The notes under the pieces: model-generated
Told to the model about the DNA's origin: nothing
What the model saw: the letters and a program-made list of their open reading frames with translations, nothing else
The model's database searches: none
Assembly (NCBI GenBank): GCA_018818165.1
Contig: JAHISP010000064.1
Span: forward strand, 1 to 57,241
Origin: Bacteroidota bacterium
GTDB taxonomy: Bacteria > Bacteroidota > Ignavibacteria > Ignavibacteriales > Melioribacteraceae
Length of the DNA stretch: 57,241 nucleotides
Direction of reading: 5' to 3'
Shown here: positions 54,425 through 57,241 of the stretch, piece by piece
Layout: every line of letters starts with the position of its first letter
Numbering within the stretch: the first letter of the stretch is position 1
Translations under genes and position numbers: made by a program

Positions 54425-55894
54425 CTATAATTTTAACTCCTCTTTTGCACCATTATTATTTACAAATTCTATTGTTGATTTATAAGAGTCTAAATTAATT
54501 ATCAGCGTGCAGATTTTATCATCCTTTTCCCACTTTAGTTTTAGTGCATTAGAGGGAGAATCTAAAATTATAAAATCACCATTAAAAGCTGGATATTCAT
54601 TTCTGAATTTAATTAGTTTTAGAAGTCTTTGAACCACTTCTTGCTTAATATCTTGGGCAATTTCCTGAATACTAAAGTTGTGTCTGTTAATTTCTCTTCC
54701 CTCACCAGTTTTATTAACATTCTCCTCATCATTTTTCCCTGCTAATAAACCGACATAATAAACTTGTGGAATTCCTGGTGCGAAAAATTGAATTGCCCTA
54801 GAAGCAATATAAGCGTCATCGTTACAATTAAGCATTGAATAATAGGAGCAGCGAATTTGATGAATATCAAAACCATCGGGATATTTATGGTTTGGTGAAA
54901 AAATACGGCTCAAGTTTGCACCACGATCTAAACATATATCAACTACCTTCTGTGCATCCTTTGTACTCACTAGATCGTTTAAATCAGGCATTATTGGAAT
55001 ACCATCATGGCAATCGAGCATAGTGAATTGTTTGTGGGGCCTTATTTTTAGATATTTCTGAAGTCGTTCGCTGTTTTTGTTTAATAGAGTTTCAAGAATT
55101 GTGTAAGGCAAAATAAAATCATAAACCCAATGACCCTTATCGGCTAACATAAATTGTGTAGTATAATGAGAGTGAACCTCTGGCAACAATTCAATATTAA
55201 GTGATTTTGCTAGATCAGTAATCCAATCCAAAAACTCATGAATTTCTGGTTCAATCATAAAGCAAGTTGTACCTGGTTTTTTTACTACATATCCAATAGC
55301 ATCAAGTCTAACAATTTTAACATTATTTTTGTTGAAGTTAATCATAAAATCTGTAATTAACTTTTTGGTTATTTCAGATTTAATATCAATATCAATCTGT
55401 TCAGAAGGAGTAACTTTTCCAAAAGTTGTCCAAACTTTTTCACTTTTGCCAGTATCTTCAATTGTAATATCAGAAAATGGTTCGGTTCTTCTTAAAAATA
55501 TTTTCTCAATATCTTCCTTAGGAGGCTTTCCATCAGCCCAAATTTTATCAACAGTAATAAATAAATCAGCATACTTCGATTTACGTCCATGTTTAATAAA
55601 ATCTTTAAAATATTCTGATTTGGCAGAAATATGATTAACCATTAAATCTAATAAAATATCGTGTTTTGCACTTATTTGTTTTATATCATCCCAAGTACCA
55701 AATTGAGGTTCAATTTCAAGATAAGTAAGTGGTGCAAAGCCTCTATCGCCAGAAGAAGGAAATGGAGGCAAAATGTGTATTCCTCCTTGAAAAACGTTGG
55801 GGAAATATTTCATCAAAACGTGGTTTAGAGTTTTTAAGTCTCCACCCAATGAGTCAGGATATGTTATAAGTTGTACTTTGTTTTTTATTGACAT
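54425..55894 (-). CDS. GH13_18 sucrose (6-phosphate) phosphorylase-like enzyme
   Basis: 489 residues. Start KNKVQLITYPDSLGGDLKTL and HILPPFPSSGDRGFAPLTY are GH13_18 hallmarks. Catalytic set: nucleophile Asp198 (IVRLDAIGY), acid/base Glu239 (LLPEVHS), stabiliser Asp297 (MLDCHDGI). The overall text resembles, as I recall it, the Thermoanaerobacterium enzyme shown to split sucrose 6-phosphate rather than sucrose, so products would be glucose 1-phosphate and fructose 6-phosphate; specificity is inference. The start lies 8 bp after a P-loop kinase gene. Confidence 0.82.
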   Translation of the reverse strand: MSIKNKVQLITYPDSLGGDLKTLNHVLMKYFPNVFQGGIHILPPFPSSGDRGFAPLTYLEIEPQFGTWDDIKQISAKHDILLDLMVNHISAKSEYFKDFIKHGRKSKYADLFITVDKIWADGKPPKEDIEKIFLRRTEPFSDITIEDTGKSEKVWTTFGKVTPSEQIDIDIKSEITKKLITDFMINFNKNNVKIVRLDAIGYVVKKPGTTCFMIEPEIHEFLDWITDLAKSLNIELLPEVHSHYTTQFMLADKGHWVYDFILPYTILETLLNKNSERLQKYLKIRPHKQFTMLDCHDGIPIMPDLNDLVSTKDAQKVVDICLDRGANLSRIFSPNHKYPDGFDIHQIRCSYYSMLNCNDDAYIASRAIQFFAPGIPQVYYVGLLAGKNDEENVNKTGEGREINRHNFSIQEIAQDIKQEVVQRLLKLIKFRNEYPAFNGDFIILDSPSNALKLKWEKDDKICTLIINLDSYKSTIEFVNNNGAKEELKL

Positions 55895-55902
55895 TTTAAC
55901 AC

Positions 55903-56556
55903 TTAATTAATGTGGGAAATACTGTAATCTTTGTTAATAATAAAATCCGCAAGCTGCTTATGGCCTGCAATGATTTTGTGCTCAATCATAAGAACTTGTT
56001 CGATAAACGGATCACCAATTTCATTACCACGATTTCTAGTTTCTCTGTGCTCCAAGGTATCAAGTCTATTTCTTGCAATAAATATTTTACAATCAACATT
56101 TTTTAATAATGAGGTATAAGTGCCTTCGGCAATAATAACTTTAATTCCAGCTAAACTTACCTTTTCCTCACCGATAGAATTTTTGTTATAATCTACCAAA
56201 GGCTTAGTAATTGAATCTTTTCCTTCAATAGCATCTTTTAAATTATTTTCAAGTTGGTCAAGTTTTACTTCAACATGTGGTCCTAGCCACTCAGCATCTT
56301 CTCTACGCATGGCATCGTTCGATTTTGGTGGGAAAACGAAATAATCGTCTTGCCCTAGCAAAGCAGCTTTTAACGAATATTTTTCCAATTCGTCTGCTAT
56401 TGCTTTTCCAGTTTCCGATTTACCACTGCCCGATTCTCCAGCAACAGTTATTACATAACGAGTTTTCTTTTTTTTGATTTCCCTAATTATTGTTTTAACT
56501 ATTTGCTTTGCAGCTTTAAAATGATGTTCTTCAATTACGAGTATGTCACCCTTCAT
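55903..56556 (-). CDS. P-loop kinase of the uridine-kinase / phosphoribulokinase type
   Basis: 217 residues. Walker A GESGSGKSETGKAIAD (residues 40-55), LLGQDDYFVFPPKSND after strand 2 (substrate-binding Asp-Asp-Tyr as in uridine kinases), VIIAEGTYTSLL as Walker-B-like strand and RDxxH-like IARNRLDTLEHRETRNRG lid. It is a small-molecule kinase; the substrate is not uridine with certainty, and being 8 bp upstream of the GH13_18 gene suggests a sugar or sugar-derived substrate. Confidence 0.7.
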   Translation of the reverse strand: MKGDILVIEEHHFKAAKQIVKTIIREIKKKKTRYVITVAGESGSGKSETGKAIADELEKYSLKAALLGQDDYFVFPPKSNDAMRREDAEWLGPHVEVKLDQLENNLKDAIEGKDSITKPLVDYNKNSIGEEKVSLAGIKVIIAEGTYTSLLKNVDCKIFIARNRLDTLEHRETRNRGNEIGDPFIEQVLMIEHKIIAGHKQLADFIINKDYSISHIN

Positions 56557-56624
56557 AAAAATCCTAAATTTAAATTTAACAACTTACTTTTTTCCATTTG
56601 AAAATCACATAGTATCATTAAGTA

Positions 56625-57241
56625 TTACCAAAAAGTAATTACAAGTATTAAGGTAAGTATTCCAAGAACTATTGATTGTTTTCTAAAGTTCAAATACCAA
56701 GGAACATCTTTTAATTCAATGGTTTCTAAATTAAAAGAAGCTTTTGTCCAAATTAGTGCACCTATTTTTTCTTCACTTTCTGGCTCTGATTTATTACTAA
56801 CAACAACTAGCACTATTGCGCTAAACACAAATAAGATTGGTGCCACATACAAAAAGTGTACATTGGTCCAGTGAAATACTTCGTTAAAGAAAAAGAATAT
56901 TGTTCCTAATAAAACTCCTGAAATCAAAGACGCGAAAGCACCCTTTGAATTTGCTTTTTTAGAAAATATTCCAATTAAAAACATAGCAACTACTGGCGGA
57001 ACAGTATAAGAAAGTACTTTTTGTAAATATTTAAATAATGATCCAAAATTTTCAATTTGTGGTGCCCACAATGCTGCTAATATCATAAACCCAAATGTTA
57101 CCCAACGACCAACTTTCATCAATTGCTGACTATCTAAATTGGGTTTCCATTTGTAAATAAAATCCATTGTTACCAATGTTGAGGCTGAATTTAGAGTAGA
57201 GTCAATTTGTGACATAAGCGCAGCAATGAAACCAGCAAGCA
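56625..57241 (-). CDS. Sodium:solute symporter (SSS family), C-terminal part, cut by the window edge
   Basis: The frame is open to the last base and reads LAGFIAALMSQIDSTLNSASTLVTMDF, the conserved late-helix segment of SSS/SGLT transporters, so the internal Met at 57215 is not the start. About 205 residues are visible with five or six membrane helices and a soluble loop (SNKSEPESEEKIGAL). Closest in layout to vSGLT-like sugar transporters (sodium with glucose, galactose or inositol). It lies upstream of the kinase and GH13_18 genes on the same strand, fitting a sugar-uptake locus. Confidence 0.85.
   Translation of the reverse strand, partial: LAGFIAALMSQIDSTLNSASTLVTMDFIYKWKPNLDSQQLMKVGRWVTFGFMILAALWAPQIENFGSLFKYLQKVLSYTVPPVVAMFLIGIFSKKANSKGAFASLISGVLLGTIFFFFNEVFHWTNVHFLYVAPILFVFSAIVLVVVSNKSEPESEEKIGALIWTKASFNLETIELKDVPWYLNFRKQSIVLGILTLILVITFW

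Overview
This 57 kb window is AT-rich and reads as a chromosome segment of an Ignavibacteria-type bacterium (Bacteroidota/Chlorobiota side). The pointers are: four secreted proteins ending in the PNPFNP-type type IX secretion (T9SS) sorting domain with the ALPVEL linker that I associate with Ignavibacteria; AGGAG-type but often weak ribosome sites; an UpxY/NusG-like factor; a menaquinone operon; and a DUF2723 membrane protein. I see no tRNA, rRNA, CRISPR array or intact insertion sequence.

Layout. 1-20.4 kb is a cell-surface region. A divergent TPR protein, broken by an in-frame TGA, faces an operon of three tandemly duplicated secreted proteins with C-terminal endosialidase-type (peptidase S74) intramolecular chaperone domains and a small T9SS protein (796-5768). 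A decayed T9SS tail follows (5769-6193), then two large T9SS proteins (GLUG repeats; delta-60-type beta-propeller), a membrane histidine kinase, its NarL-type regulator and a stand-alone receiver. The receiver overlaps the start of a 1984-residue beta-helix T9SS protein. 20.8-36.3 kb holds housekeeping and stress genes: MurI-like racemase, cold-shock-domain protein, protease lipoprotein, secreted EEP hydrolase, RCK potassium channel, DUF2723 protein, a chorismate mutase-prephenate dehydratase-DAHP synthase fusion, and an OxyR stress cluster (GPx, OxyR, Dps, peroxiredoxin). 36.8-44.7 kb holds an MFS pump, menF-menD-menH-menB, and a divergent ferredoxin plus geranylgeranyl-reductase-like flavoprotein that may saturate the quinone tail. 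44.7-49.2 kb is an NtrB/NtrC-like sigma-54 pair followed by a kinase with a degenerate receiver. 49.3-54.2 kb holds a NusG paralogue, a YhaM-like HD protein, a class III sirtuin and alaS. 54.4-57.2 kb holds a GH13_18 (sucrose 6-phosphate phosphorylase-like) enzyme, a P-loop kinase and a sodium-solute symporter cut by the window edge.

The most striking signal is a set of small palindromic DNA elements. Family A (27 nt) and family B (34 nt) sit in-frame at the same two loops of the linker domain in all four T9SS proteins, and again in the pseudogene. Family A is open in only one of its three frames, and that is the frame used each time. Two larger intergenic repeat families occur twice each: a 229-nt hairpin-like repeat in direct orientation (24085, 36360) and a 170-nt triple-palindrome repeat in inverted orientation (24677, 54243). 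The surface genes also show duplication at several scales: whole genes, a 1287-bp internal repeat, and a shared C-terminal-domain-plus-terminator cassette.
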